DNA from: Methylobacterium planeticum | GTDB lineage: Bacteria > Pseudomonadota > Alphaproteobacteria > Rhizobiales > Beijerinckiaceae | Length of the DNA: 64,000 nt | Assembly (NCBI RefSeq): GCF_008806345.1 | Contig: NZ_VZZJ01000021.1 | Coordinates: 1 to 64,000, forward strand | Reading direction: 5' to 3' | In this document: positions 53,611 through 62,632 of the stretch, piece by piece | How positions within the stretch are numbered: position 1 is the stretch's first letter | Layout of the letters: each line of letters begins with the position of its first letter | Program-made: the position numbers and the translations under genes | Notes under the pieces: model-generated | Database searches by the model: none | What the model saw: the letters and a program-made list of their open reading frames with translations, nothing else | Told to the model about the DNA's origin: nothing

Positions 53611-54699
53611 TCAGCCGTCTTCCTGGTACAGAAGCGTGAGCGTACCGAGAAGACTCCCTACCACGGCCGGGAACCACGCCGCCACCGGCGGCGCGACGAT
53701 CCCCGAAGCTCCCAAGCCTTCCATGACCTGACGGGCGACGTAGAGGGCAAACCCCGCCGCCACCCCTCCGAGCACGAGTTTGCCCACGCCACCAAAGCGG
53801 AAGAACCGTAAGGAAACGGTTGCCGCCACCAGGACCATGGCGACGAAGAGGACCGGCCTGGCCCAGAGCACATCATACTGGAGTCGGTAGCGGGTGGCAT
53901 CCAACCCGGCCCGCTCGCTCCGCGCGATGGTCTCGGGAAGTTGCCAGAAAGGCACAGATTCCGGGGGGGTGAAGCGCTGGCGCACCTGCCCGGGCTCCAG
54001 CGTCGAGGCGATCAGGAAGGTGCCGTAGCTCTCGGGCGGCACGCCGGGGGCGAGCAGGCGCGCCTCGCTCAGCTCCCAGTAGCCGTCGTGCAGGCTTGCC
54101 CGCGCGGCCTCGATCTGGGAGACGAAGCTGCCCGCCTCGTCGAAGGTGAAGACCGAGACGCCGGCCAGCGTCGTGGTTCCCTCGATCGCCGTCTCGGCCC
54201 GGATGATGGCCTGCCCGTCGAGGCTCCTCTGGCGGATCCACAGGTCCTTGCCGGAACTCGCCTTGGTGGAGCGGGCGAAGATCTTCGCCTCGATTTCGGT
54301 GGAGCGCTGCTTCAGCACCGCCGAGAGCGGGTTGTAGATGCCCACCGTGAAGGCCCCGAGCGCCAGCGCCACGAAGATGCCGGGCTGCAGGAACTGCCAG
54401 GCCGAGATACCGGCCGCCCGCGCCACCACCAGTTCCAGCTTGCGCGAGAGCTGCAGCAGGGCCGCCATCGAGCCGAACAGCACCGCGAAGGGCAGCACCC
54501 CCTCCGCCACCGCCGGCGTCCGGTAGAGGGAGAGCTGCGCCATCAGTCCCGGCGAGGCGCCCTCGGCGTCGCCCGCGCGCCGCAGCAGCTCGACGAAATC
54601 CAGGGTGTAGACGAGGGCGAAGACGGTGAGGAAGACGCCCAGCACCGTGCGGACGAAGCGCAGGGCGAAGTAGCGGCCGAGGGTGAAGCCGATGAGCAT
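53611..54699 (-). CDS. lptG: LPS export permease LptG
   Basis: LptG and LptF form the membrane part of the LptB2FG ABC transporter that extracts LPS from the inner membrane. The 362-residue protein has the N-terminal helices (GRYFALRFVRTVLGVFLTVFALVYTLDFVELLRR), the family signature ELVVARAAGISAWQFLQPG, a periplasmic jellyroll domain (about 135-265) and C-terminal helices ending LGTLTLLYQED. ATG 54699 is used, 12 bp after the lptF stop; a GTG two codons upstream is possible. Order lptF-lptG-lptD is conserved. Confidence 0.94.
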   Translation of the reverse strand: MLIGFTLGRYFALRFVRTVLGVFLTVFALVYTLDFVELLRRAGDAEGASPGLMAQLSLYRTPAVAEGVLPFAVLFGSMAALLQLSRKLELVVARAAGISAWQFLQPGIFVALALGAFTVGIYNPLSAVLKQRSTEIEAKIFARSTKASSGKDLWIRQRSLDGQAIIRAETAIEGTTTLAGVSVFTFDEAGSFVSQIEAARASLHDGYWELSEARLLAPGVPPESYGTFLIASTLEPGQVRQRFTPPESVPFWQLPETIARSERAGLDATRYRLQYDVLWARPVLFVAMVLVAATVSLRFFRFGGVGKLVLGGVAAGFALYVARQVMEGLGASGIVAPPVAAWFPAVVGSLLGTLTLLYQEDG

Positions 54700-54711
54700 G
54701 GGCACGCCGCC

Positions 54712-55869
54712 TCAGCTCGCCGCGAGGCGGGGCGCGCGCCGGCCGCCGGCGAGGGCCCGGCGCAGGCGCGCGCCGAAGGCCCGCACGGCCGGCCCGTGGA
54801 GGATGATCAGCGCCGAGAGGGCGATGGCGAGGAGCGGCACCGCGTAGACGGCGATCACCGCCCCCTGGCTGCGCGCCGCCGCGCTGCTCGCCGCGAAGCC
54901 GGCGATGCGCAGGACCACCACGGCGACGACCGCCCCCGCCACCGCGAGGCCCCGGCCCTGGCGGGTGGTGCGCGGGTCGCCGAGCGCCGCGAAGGCGATG
55001 AAGGCCAGCGCCAGGGGGTAGAGCCAGGAGGAGAGCCTGTCGTGCAGCTCCGCCCGGAAGCGGCCCTTCTGCAACTGGTAGTAGCCCTCGCTCCGGTCTG
55101 GGAAGAGCAGCTGCATCGTCGAGCGCTCGCGCGGCTTGTAGATCACGTCCGCATCGGGCGGCGCGAAGGCCGCGAGGTCGATGGTGTAGCGCTCGAAGGT
55201 GAGGATCGAGGAGTCGCGCGAATCCTTCTGCTGCTGGTGCACGCTGCCCTTCTCGAGGGCGAGGTAGCTCTGGCCGTCGACGTCGATGGCCTGGCCGCGC
55301 TCGGCCAGGTAGACCTTGGTCTTGCCGGCCTCGCGCCGGTCCTGGATGAACAGGCCGAGCAGCATCCCGCCCTGGCCGCGCTCGCGGAAGTGGAAGGTGA
55401 TGCCGTTGTCGAGCGCGGTGAACTGGCCCTCCTTGACGACGTTCGCGATGAAGTCGCCGCGCACGCGGGTGACCACGTCGCGCAGTTCCTGGAAGCTCGA
55501 CGGCATCACCTGGATGGTCAGGAAGGCCACCAGCACGCTGATCGCCAGCGCCAGGGTCAGGAAGGGGCGCAGGATGCTGCGCGGCGTCATGCCGGCCGCC
55601 GACATCACAATCAGCTCGGAATCGCCGTTGAGCTTGTTCAGCGCGTAGATCACCGCGATGAACAGGGCCATCGGGGCGATCACCACGATCAGGGTTGGCA
55701 GCGACAGGCCCGTGACGAACAGGAAGATGAGGAGCGTCTGGCCCTTGGCCGTGATCAGGTCGAGCTCGCGCAAGGCCTGGGTCACCCAGATCGTCCCCGT
55801 GAGGCCGATCAGGCATGCCAGGAAAGCCGAGAGCGCGATGCGGAAGATGTAGCGCTCGATCTGCGTCAT
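54712..55869 (-). CDS. lptF: LPS export permease LptF
   Basis: A 385-residue partner of LptG. It has IERYIFRIALSAFLACLIGLTGTIWVTQALREL at the start, the SAAGMTPRSILRPFLTLALAI signature helix, a periplasmic jellyroll (about 140-285, with RREAGKTKVYLAERGQAIDVDGQSYLALEKG), and GDPRTTRQGRGLAVAGAVVAVVVL in the C-terminal helices. ATG 55869 gives the family start; the open frame runs 24 codons further. It is divergent from pepA, with 220 bp between them that must hold both promoters. Confidence 0.93.
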   Translation of the reverse strand: MTQIERYIFRIALSAFLACLIGLTGTIWVTQALRELDLITAKGQTLLIFLFVTGLSLPTLIVVIAPMALFIAVIYALNKLNGDSELIVMSAAGMTPRSILRPFLTLALAISVLVAFLTIQVMPSSFQELRDVVTRVRGDFIANVVKEGQFTALDNGITFHFRERGQGGMLLGLFIQDRREAGKTKVYLAERGQAIDVDGQSYLALEKGSVHQQQKDSRDSSILTFERYTIDLAAFAPPDADVIYKPRERSTMQLLFPDRSEGYYQLQKGRFRAELHDRLSSWLYPLALAFIAFAALGDPRTTRQGRGLAVAGAVVAVVVLRIAGFAASSAAARSQGAVIAVYAVPLLAIALSALIILHGPAVRAFGARLRRALAGGRRAPRLAAS

Positions 55870-56089
55870 CGGGTCTCGCGATCGGACATCCACCGGGCCC
55901 CCTCCCGGCGGATCTCCCCTTGCGTGCGGTGCGCCCCCCACACGGTCGAGCCTCTCTCAAGGACCCGCAACTTGGGCCGTTTTAAGGGCATGCGGGTCGC
56001 GTTGCGTTCTCCGCCTCAGCGGCTACACAGGAAGCCGGCCGCGCGCCCGACCGCGCCAGAGACATCATCGCAGGACGGAAAGCAACGAC

Positions 56090-57589
56090 ATGGCGGACGG
56101 CATCACCATCAGCTTCGGGCCGGTCGGCCCGGCAGGCCCCGGCGATCTCGTGGTGTTCGTCGGCGACGATCTGTCCCTCAGCGGCGCGGCCCGCGACGTT
56201 CTCGGCTCCGCCGGCGCGGACCTCGTGGCACGCGCGACCGCCAGCGAGCGCTTCAAGGGCCGCTCCCTCACGGCGCTGACCCTGCCGGCGCCGGCCGGCA
56301 TCGAGGCCGACCGTCTCGTGGTCGTCGGCCTCGGCACCGAGAAGGACCGGGCCAAGCTCGACTGGCCGGTGCTCGGCGGCTTCACCGCCGGCAAGGTCTC
56401 CGGCCGCACCGCGCGGGTGCTCCTCGATTGGCCGGGCGCCCAGGTCAGCGGCGAGAACGCGGGGGAGTTCGCGCTCGGCGCCCGCCTGCGCAGCTACAGC
56501 TTCGACCGCTACAAGACCAAGAAGAAGCCCGATGCCGACGAGAACGGTGGCACCAGCCTGACCCTGATGCTCGCCGAGCCCGCGGGCGCGGAGGCCGCCG
56601 CCAAGGCGGGCGAGGCCGTCGCCGAGGGCGTGGTGCTGGCCCGCGACCTCATCAACGAGCCGCCGAACGTACTCTTCCCCGAGGAGTTCGCCCGCCGCGC
56701 CGCCGAGCTGTCGAAGCTCGGGGTCGAGGTCGAGATCATCGACCCCGCCAGGATGCGCGAACTCGAGATGGGGGCGATCCTCGCGGTGGCGCAGGGCTCG
56801 GCCCGCGAGCCCCGCATCGTGGTGATGCGCTGGAACGGCGCGGCCGACCGCTCGGACCCGCCCGTCGCGCTGATCGGCAAGGGCGTGGTGTTCGATTCCG
56901 GCGGCGTCTCGATCAAGTCGGCCGGCGGCATGGAGGACATGAAGGGCGACATGGGCGGCGCGGCCGCCGTCGTCGGCACCCTTCACGCCCTGGCGAGCCG
57001 CAAGGCCAAGGTCAACGTCGTGGGCGCCATCGGCATCGTCGAGAACATGCCGGACGGCGCCGCCTACCGCCCCTCCGACATCGTCACCTCGATGTCGGGT
57101 CAGACCATCGAGGTCATCAACACCGACGCCGAGGGCCGCCTCGTGCTGGCGGACGTGATCTGGCACGTCCAGGGCACCTACAAGCCGAAATTCATGATCG
57201 ACCTCGCGACGCTGACGGGCGCCATCATCGTGGCCCTCGGCCAGGACATCGCGGGCCTGTTCTCGAACGACGACGACCTCGCGGCCCGGATCACGGCGGC
57301 CGGCGAGGCCACCGGTGAGAAGGTCTGGCGGATGCCCCTGATCCCCGCCTACGACAAGGCGATCGACTCGAAGTTCGCCGACATGAAGAACACCGGCGGG
57401 CGCCACGGGGGGGCGGCGACGGCCGCCACCTTCATCAAGCGCTTCGTGAACGACGTGCCCTGGGCCCATCTCGACATCGCCGGCGTCGGCATGTCCTCGA
57501 GCGCCAACGAGATCAACCGGAGCTGGGGCGCCGGCTGGGGCGTGCGCCTCCTCGACCGGCTGGTGCGCGAGCACTACGAGGCCCGGTAG
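56090..57589 (+). CDS. pepA: Leucyl aminopeptidase PepA (M17)
   Basis: A 499-residue cytosolic M17 aminopeptidase, usually a hexamer using two metal ions. Metal and catalytic residues appear in ALIGKGVVFDSGGVSIKSAGGMEDMKGDMGGAAAVVG (Lys, Asp), GIVENMPDGAAYRPSDI and the signature NTDAEGRLVLAD (Asp, Glu, Arg). The N-terminal Rossmann-like domain (1-170) is also present. Some PepA proteins also bind DNA, but nothing here shows that. ATG 56090 follows GGACGGAAAG. Divergent from lptF, a common arrangement in this class. Confidence 0.96.
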   Translation: MADGITISFGPVGPAGPGDLVVFVGDDLSLSGAARDVLGSAGADLVARATASERFKGRSLTALTLPAPAGIEADRLVVVGLGTEKDRAKLDWPVLGGFTAGKVSGRTARVLLDWPGAQVSGENAGEFALGARLRSYSFDRYKTKKKPDADENGGTSLTLMLAEPAGAEAAAKAGEAVAEGVVLARDLINEPPNVLFPEEFARRAAELSKLGVEVEIIDPARMRELEMGAILAVAQGSAREPRIVVMRWNGAADRSDPPVALIGKGVVFDSGGVSIKSAGGMEDMKGDMGGAAAVVGTLHALASRKAKVNVVGAIGIVENMPDGAAYRPSDIVTSMSGQTIEVINTDAEGRLVLADVIWHVQGTYKPKFMIDLATLTGAIIVALGQDIAGLFSNDDDLAARITAAGEATGEKVWRMPLIPAYDKAIDSKFADMKNTGGRHGGAATAATFIKRFVNDVPWAHLDIAGVGMSSSANEINRSWGAGWGVRLLDRLVREHYEAR

Positions 57590-57710
57590 GCCGGGCCTTC
57601 GCGGCCGTCGCCCGGCCATCGGGGCGATCGATGCGGCCGAACACGTCCCGGGGCTTCCGCGCCGCGTCGGGCGGAGCCATCCTTCGTCCGTCCGCCACCG
57701 ATGAGGCCGC

Positions 57711-58457
57711 ATGAGAGCCGCGACCGTCGCCGTGTCCGCCGCGCCCCTCGCCGCCACCTTGCTGGCCCTCGCCCTCGTGGCCGCGACGGGATTCGATCAG
57801 CGCGTCGCGCTGCCGCCGCGGATCGAGCTCGCCTTCTACGGCTTCTTCCTCGACCGCTACCCGCTCTTCGCCTTCGCGCTGGTCTACGCGCTCGTCCGCA
57901 TCCTCGCCGTCGCGGCGGGGCCCGGGCGCGCCGGCCCCGCCCGGCGCATCCTGGGGGCGAGCGTGGGTGTCGCGCTGGTCCTGGCGCTCGGCCTCTACCC
58001 GACCTTCGGCGGCGCGGTCCTGCGCAGCGCCTTCGCCACCGGCGGCATCGCGTTCCTAAATCAGTCGCCGATGTGGCTCGCCTACGCCCTCGGCGCCGCG
58101 GCGGCGGCCGTGAGCTACGGCACCGCCCTCGGGCTCGGCGTCGTGCTGACGAACCGTCCCCTGCGCCCGAAGGCGGGCTGGGGGCGCGCGCTGGCGGCCG
58201 GCACCCTGCGTCTCGCCCTCGGCTTCTGCGCCCTGTGGTTCGCCCTCGGGGTGCTGGGGCTCGCGCGCGAGGCCGGGATCGGCCCCTGGCCGCGCCGGGC
58301 GCTCACCATACCGGAATTCGGAATTTCGGCCGCGCTGCTGATTCAGGCCTTCCTGCCGCACAGCGTGCTGGTCACCGCGCTTTCACATACTCGAACCAGT
58401 AATCCCCTTGATCGAACCACCCCGCTCCCGTTAAGCCGGGACTCAACGGGGCCATAA
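57711..58457 (+). CDS. Multi-pass membrane hypothetical protein
   Basis: A 248-residue protein, very hydrophobic, with about six helices (e.g. VSAAPLAATLLALALVAATG, LFAFALVYALVRILAVAAG, ASVGVALVLALGLY, MWLAYALGAAAAAVSYGTALGLGVVL, LRLALGFCALWFALGVLGL). No family is recognised. The hydrophilic end after VTALS (TRTSNPLDRTTPLPLSRDS) is AT-richer at the DNA level and may carry the promoter zone of fadD, whose gene starts 44 bp downstream. ATG 57711 is used. Confidence 0.6.
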   Translation: MRAATVAVSAAPLAATLLALALVAATGFDQRVALPPRIELAFYGFFLDRYPLFAFALVYALVRILAVAAGPGRAGPARRILGASVGVALVLALGLYPTFGGAVLRSAFATGGIAFLNQSPMWLAYALGAAAAAVSYGTALGLGVVLTNRPLRPKAGWGRALAAGTLRLALGFCALWFALGVLGLAREAGIGPWPRRALTIPEFGISAALLIQAFLPHSVLVTALSHTRTSNPLDRTTPLPLSRDSTGP

Positions 58458-58501
58458 CCCGAAGGCAGACCCATGCTGCCGCGTCATCAGGGAGGATCGC
58501 G

Positions 58502-60208
58502 ATGATCCAGGATTGCCGAGCCACGCGCCCGTGGTTGTCCGCCTATCCGCCGGGCCTGCCCGCGGAGATCGATGTCGAGCGGCTGGGCACGCTGGTCGAC
58601 CTGTTCGAGACCAGCATCGCCCGCTACGCCGCCCGCCCGGCGGTGACCTGCTTCGGCAAGTCGGTGAGCTACGGGGCGCTCGGCGCCACCTCGGAGGCGC
58701 TCGCCGCCTGGCTGCAGGGGCAGGGGCTCGGCAAGGGCGACCGCGTCGCCATCATGATGCCGAACGTGCCGGCCTACGCGGTCGCCCTGTTCGGGACGCT
58801 GATCGCGGGCTGCACCGTCGTCAACGTCAACCCGCTCTATACGCCCCGCGAACTCACGGCGCAGCTCGAGGATTCGGGCGCGCGCGCCCTGTTCGTGCTG
58901 GAGAACTTCGCCCACACGGTCGCGGCCAGCCTGTCGAGCCTGCCGCGCCTCGAGCGCCTCGAGCGCATCGTGGTGGCGGGGCCGGGGGACGGCCTCGGGC
59001 TGAAGGGCAGGATCATCGATCTCGCCTCCCGCCACCTCAAGAAGGCGGTGCCGGCCTTCGCGCTGCCGCCCGCCCGGACCACGCGCTTCCTCGCCGCGGT
59101 GAAGCAGGGCCGGGGCATGGCCCGCCAGCGCGTCGCGGTCGCGCCGGACGACATCGCCTTCCTGCAATATACCGGGGGCACCACCGGTGTCGCCAAGGCG
59201 GCGATGCTGACCCACCGCAACATCATGGCCAATGTCGAGCAGAGCCAGCTCTGGTTCGAGGCGACCGATGCCGAGGCCGGCGGCCGCACCATGGTGACGG
59301 CCCTGCCGCTCTATCACATCTTCGCGCTGACCTGCTGCTTCTTCTTCTTCATGCGCTTCGGCGGCTGCTGCCTGCTGATCCCGAACCCGCGCGACGCGGA
59401 CGGCTTCATCAAGACCCTGTCGAAGAGCCGCTTCACGCACGTCTCCGGCGTGAACACCCTGTTCAACCTGCTGGTGAACCACCCGAAGATCGGCACGGTC
59501 GACTTCTCGCACGTCGACTACGTGGTGGCGGGCGGGATGGCGGTGCAGAAGGCCGTCGCGGCCAAATGGAAGGCCGCCACCGGGCAGACCATCATCGAGG
59601 GCTACGGCCTGTCGGAGACCTCGCCCGTCGTCTGCGTGAACCCGTACCGGCTCAAGGAATGGTCGGGCACGATCGGCTATCCGCTGCCCTCGACCGAGGT
59701 CTCGATCCGCGGGCCGGACGGCATGCCGGTGGCGCCGGGCGTGGCGGGCGAGATCTGCGTCCGGGGGCCGCAGGTGATGAAGGGCTACTGGAACCGCCCC
59801 GACGAGACCGCCCGCGCCACCACCGAGGACGGCTTCTTCCGCACCGGGGACGTCGCCGTGATGGAGGCGGACGGCCAGGTGCGGATCGTCGACCGGATGA
59901 AGGACATGATCCTCGTCTCCGGCTTCAACGTCTATCCGAACGAGGTCGAGGACGTGCTCGCCGCCCACCCCGCCATCCTGGAATGCGCCGTCGTCGGCGC
60001 GCCCTATCCGGAGACGGGCGAGATGGTGGTGGCGCATGTCGTCCTGCGCGACAAGAGCGTGACGCCGGACGTGATCCGGGCCCATGCAAGGCAGCAGCTC
60101 ACGGGCTACAAGGTGCCGCGCCAGGTGGTCTTCCACGAGACGCTGCCGAAGACGAATGTCGGCAAGGTGCTGCGCCGGGCCCTGCGCGAGGACCACCCGG
60201 CCGCGTGA
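58502..60208 (+). CDS. fadD: Long-chain fatty acid-CoA ligase
   Basis: A 568-residue AMP-forming acyl-CoA synthetase that activates fatty acids for beta-oxidation. Motifs: the P-loop-like YTGGTTGVAKAAMLTHRN (about 220), ALPLYHIFALTCCFFF, VVAGGMAVQ, EGYGLSETSPVVCVNP, RGPQVMKGYWNRPDETA, FFRTGDVAVM, VDRMKDMILVSGFNVYPNEVE and the C-terminal LPKTNVGKVLRRALR with the adenylation Lys. The FadD type (rather than acetate or propionate ligase) fits the size and the PLYTPREL segment. ATG 58502 has GGGAGGA. It would feed the beta-oxidation genes at 21-27 kb. Confidence 0.92.
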   Translation: MIQDCRATRPWLSAYPPGLPAEIDVERLGTLVDLFETSIARYAARPAVTCFGKSVSYGALGATSEALAAWLQGQGLGKGDRVAIMMPNVPAYAVALFGTLIAGCTVVNVNPLYTPRELTAQLEDSGARALFVLENFAHTVAASLSSLPRLERLERIVVAGPGDGLGLKGRIIDLASRHLKKAVPAFALPPARTTRFLAAVKQGRGMARQRVAVAPDDIAFLQYTGGTTGVAKAAMLTHRNIMANVEQSQLWFEATDAEAGGRTMVTALPLYHIFALTCCFFFFMRFGGCCLLIPNPRDADGFIKTLSKSRFTHVSGVNTLFNLLVNHPKIGTVDFSHVDYVVAGGMAVQKAVAAKWKAATGQTIIEGYGLSETSPVVCVNPYRLKEWSGTIGYPLPSTEVSIRGPDGMPVAPGVAGEICVRGPQVMKGYWNRPDETARATTEDGFFRTGDVAVMEADGQVRIVDRMKDMILVSGFNVYPNEVEDVLAAHPAILECAVVGAPYPETGEMVVAHVVLRDKSVTPDVIRAHARQQLTGYKVPRQVVFHETLPKTNVGKVLRRALREDHPAA

Positions 60209-60400
60209 GGCCGTGCCGGGCCATCGGCCCGCGTCGCCGCGACGCGGGTCCGGCGCGAACTTTCCGGCCCCGCCCCGCGTAACCCGCGCTCAGCCCCGCC
60301 GAACGGCGAGGCAGGATCAGACTCGCCCCGTGAGTGGCCGGCGCCCGCGCATCGGATGCGGCGCGGGACCGCACCGCACCGGGCGCCCGGAGGATGAAGC

Positions 60401-61348
60401 ATGCACATCAAGCGTCAGCGCGGCTGGGAGATCCCCGAGCATCTCGCAACGCCCGAGGCGGCCTTCCTGAGCCGCCGCAGCCTGCTCGGCGCCGCCGCGG
60501 GCCTGATGGCGGCCTCCGCCTTCGGGGACCGCGCCTTCGCGGCGGCGGGTTCCGGCGCCTACCCGGCCGCGCAGAACGCCGCCTACACCCTCGACCGGCC
60601 GGTCACGCCGGAGCGCTACAGCGGCGACTACAACAACTTCTACGAGTTCGGCACGTCCAAGACGGTGCTGCCGGCTGCGAACGCTCTGAAGACCGACCCC
60701 TGGACCATCAAGATCGACGGCCTCGTCGAGAAGCCGTTCGAGATCGGGGTCGAGGACCTCGTCAGGACGATGGGCCTGGAGGAGCGCCTCTACCGCCACC
60801 GCTGCGTCGAGGCCTGGTCGATGGCGGTGCCCTGGACGGGCTTCCCGCTCTCGAAGCTCGTGGCGCTTGCCAAGCCGACCTCCGGGGCGAAGTACGTCCA
60901 GTTCCAGACCTTCCTCGACAAGGCGATGGCGCCGGGCCAGCGGCAGTTCTTCTACCCCTGGCCCTATATCGAGGGACTGACCCTGGCGGAGGCCGGCAAC
61001 GACCTCGCCTTCCTGGTGACCGGCGTCTACGGGAAGCCGCTCCCGAACCAGTTCGGCGCGCCGATCCGCCTCGCGGTGCCGTGGAAATACGGCTTCAAAT
61101 CCGCAAAATCGCTGGTGAAGGTCTCCTTCGTGGCCGAGCGCCCGAAGACCTTCTGGGAGGGGCTGCAGGCCGCCGAGTACGGCTTCTGGGCGAACGTGAA
61201 CCCGGCCGTGTCGCATCCGCGCTGGAGCCAGGCGAGCGAGCGCGTCCTCGGCACCGACCAGAGGGTGCCGACGCTGATCTACAACGGCTACGGCGAGCAG
61301 GTCGCCGGCCTCTACAAGGGGCTGGAGAAGGAGCGCCTGTTCGTCTGA
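60401..61348 (+). CDS. msrP: Protein-methionine-sulfoxide reductase catalytic subunit MsrP
   Basis: MsrP (YedY) is a periplasmic molybdenum-cofactor enzyme that reduces methionine sulfoxide in envelope proteins. It has a Tat signal (FLSRRSLLGAAAGLMAASAFG, twin Arg at 27-28), YNNFYEFGTSK, LVEKPFEIGVEDL, and YRHRCVEAWSMAVPWTGFPL with the molybdenum-ligand Cys. The C-terminal VKVSFVAERPKTFWE and FWANVNPAVSHPRWSQASER are also typical. 315 residues, normal. ATG 60401 follows GGAGGA. It works with MsrQ, but that gene is about 44 kb away, and LysR is the convergent neighbour. Confidence 0.93.
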   Translation: MHIKRQRGWEIPEHLATPEAAFLSRRSLLGAAAGLMAASAFGDRAFAAAGSGAYPAAQNAAYTLDRPVTPERYSGDYNNFYEFGTSKTVLPAANALKTDPWTIKIDGLVEKPFEIGVEDLVRTMGLEERLYRHRCVEAWSMAVPWTGFPLSKLVALAKPTSGAKYVQFQTFLDKAMAPGQRQFFYPWPYIEGLTLAEAGNDLAFLVTGVYGKPLPNQFGAPIRLAVPWKYGFKSAKSLVKVSFVAERPKTFWEGLQAAEYGFWANVNPAVSHPRWSQASERVLGTDQRVPTLIYNGYGEQVAGLYKGLEKERLFV

Positions 61349-61406
61349 GCCCGCGTCGCCGCCCCCGGGCCCGCCGACCGGCGGCGCGGCCCCGGGGGGA
61401 GGGCGC

Positions 61407-62297
61407 TCAGTAGGTCCAGCGCTGGGCCTTGGTCACCAGGAAATCGCGGAACGCCTGGACGCGGGCGACCGTGCGCATCTCCTCGGCGTAGACGAGGTAG
61501 CTCTCCAGGCTCGGCATCTCGCTGTCGCGCAGGACCTGGACCAGACTGTCGTCCCCGTCGATGGCGTAGTCCGGCAGGATGCCGATGCCGGCGCCGGTCT
61601 CCATCGCGAGTTGCAGCGCCGCGACGTTGTTCACCGTGAAGTGGATCGGCCGCCGCTCGCGCCCGTCCCGACCGACGCTCGCGAGCCAGTGCGCCGCCAG
61701 CAGGTAGGAGGGCTCGTTGCCCCCGAACGAGACGAGACGGTGGTTGTCGAGGTCGTCGATGTTCTTGGGCTCCCCGAACCGCTTGATGTAATCGGGGCTC
61801 GCGAAGGCGTGATAATGCACGGTGAAGAGCCGGCGCTGGATCAGGTCCGGCTGGGCCGGGCGCCGCATGCGGATCGCCACGTCCGCCTCGCGCATGGCGA
61901 GATCGAGCTCCTCGTTGGTGAGGATCAGCTCGATGCGCACATCCGGGAAGAGGTCCAGGAATTCGGCCACCCGCTGGGCGAGCCAGGCGGTGCCGAGCCC
62001 CACCGTGGTCGTCACCCGGAGGTCGCCGGAGGGGCGCTCGCTCGTCTCGACGAGGCGGGCCTTGGTGTTCTCCAGGCGCAGCTTCATGTCCCGGGCGGCG
62101 CGGAACAGGAGGTCGCCCTGCTCGGTGAGGATCAGGCCGCGGGCGTGCCGGTGGAACAGGGGCGCCTTCAGCTCGCGCTCCAGGGCGCTGATCTGCCGGC
62201 TCACGGCCGATTGGCTGAGGCCGATATCGTCGCCCGCCCGCGTGAAGCTGCCGGCCTCCGCCACGTTGAGGAAGATCCGGATCTTGTCCCAATCCAC
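61407..62297 (-). CDS. LysR family transcriptional regulator
   Basis: A 296-residue LTTR. Residues 1-60 are the winged helix-turn-helix (MDWDKIRIFLNVAEAGSFTRAGDDIGLSQSAVSRQISALERELKAPLFHRH), and the rest is the two-lobed effector domain. In Hyphomicrobiales a LysR gene commonly sits next to trxB, e.g. LsrB of Sinorhizobium and VtlR of Brucella, which control oxidative-stress, LPS and small-RNA genes; position and general pattern suggest the same group, but this is inference. GTG 62297 with GGGAG eight bases before is the start. It faces msrP in convergent orientation and lies 335 bp from trxB. Confidence 0.88.
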   Translation of the reverse strand: MDWDKIRIFLNVAEAGSFTRAGDDIGLSQSAVSRQISALERELKAPLFHRHARGLILTEQGDLLFRAARDMKLRLENTKARLVETSERPSGDLRVTTTVGLGTAWLAQRVAEFLDLFPDVRIELILTNEELDLAMREADVAIRMRRPAQPDLIQRRLFTVHYHAFASPDYIKRFGEPKNIDDLDNHRLVSFGGNEPSYLLAAHWLASVGRDGRERRPIHFTVNNVAALQLAMETGAGIGILPDYAIDGDDSLVQVLRDSEMPSLESYLVYAEEMRTVARVQAFRDFLVTKAQRWTY

Positions 62298-62632
62298 GGC
62301 GTAAACTCCCGAACCCGAACCGGTGCCGCGGGCTCGCCCGCCACGCCGCCGGCCCTCGCCGCCGGATGGAGCGTGCCCCCGTCACCCTGCTCCCGCACCC
62401 ACCCCAAGCATTCGCGGCCGCGACCGCATGGTCCGAGGCGCCAGATCCGGGACGAGACGGCGCCGGCGCGAGCCGACACCGCGAGGATAGGACTTCCCTC
62501 TTGCGATTTCGTTGCGGCGCTAGGCAAGTCCATTTGCGAAGTTATTGTTGACGACGCGGAGCGGATGCCTCGCGCGAGCCTGGAAATCCCGCCCGCGCGC
62601 CGGAAACGCGCCCGATCGGGCGCGTTCGCGAA
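62298..62632. promoter_or_regulatory. Gap between trxB and the LysR gene
   Basis: This 335-bp stretch follows trxB and precedes the LysR gene on the same (minus) strand. The part near 62500-62560 is AT-richer (e.g. tttgcgaagttattgttgac), a plausible promoter for the LysR gene or a small RNA. No terminator-like T tract after trxB was found, nor a gene. Confidence 0.45.
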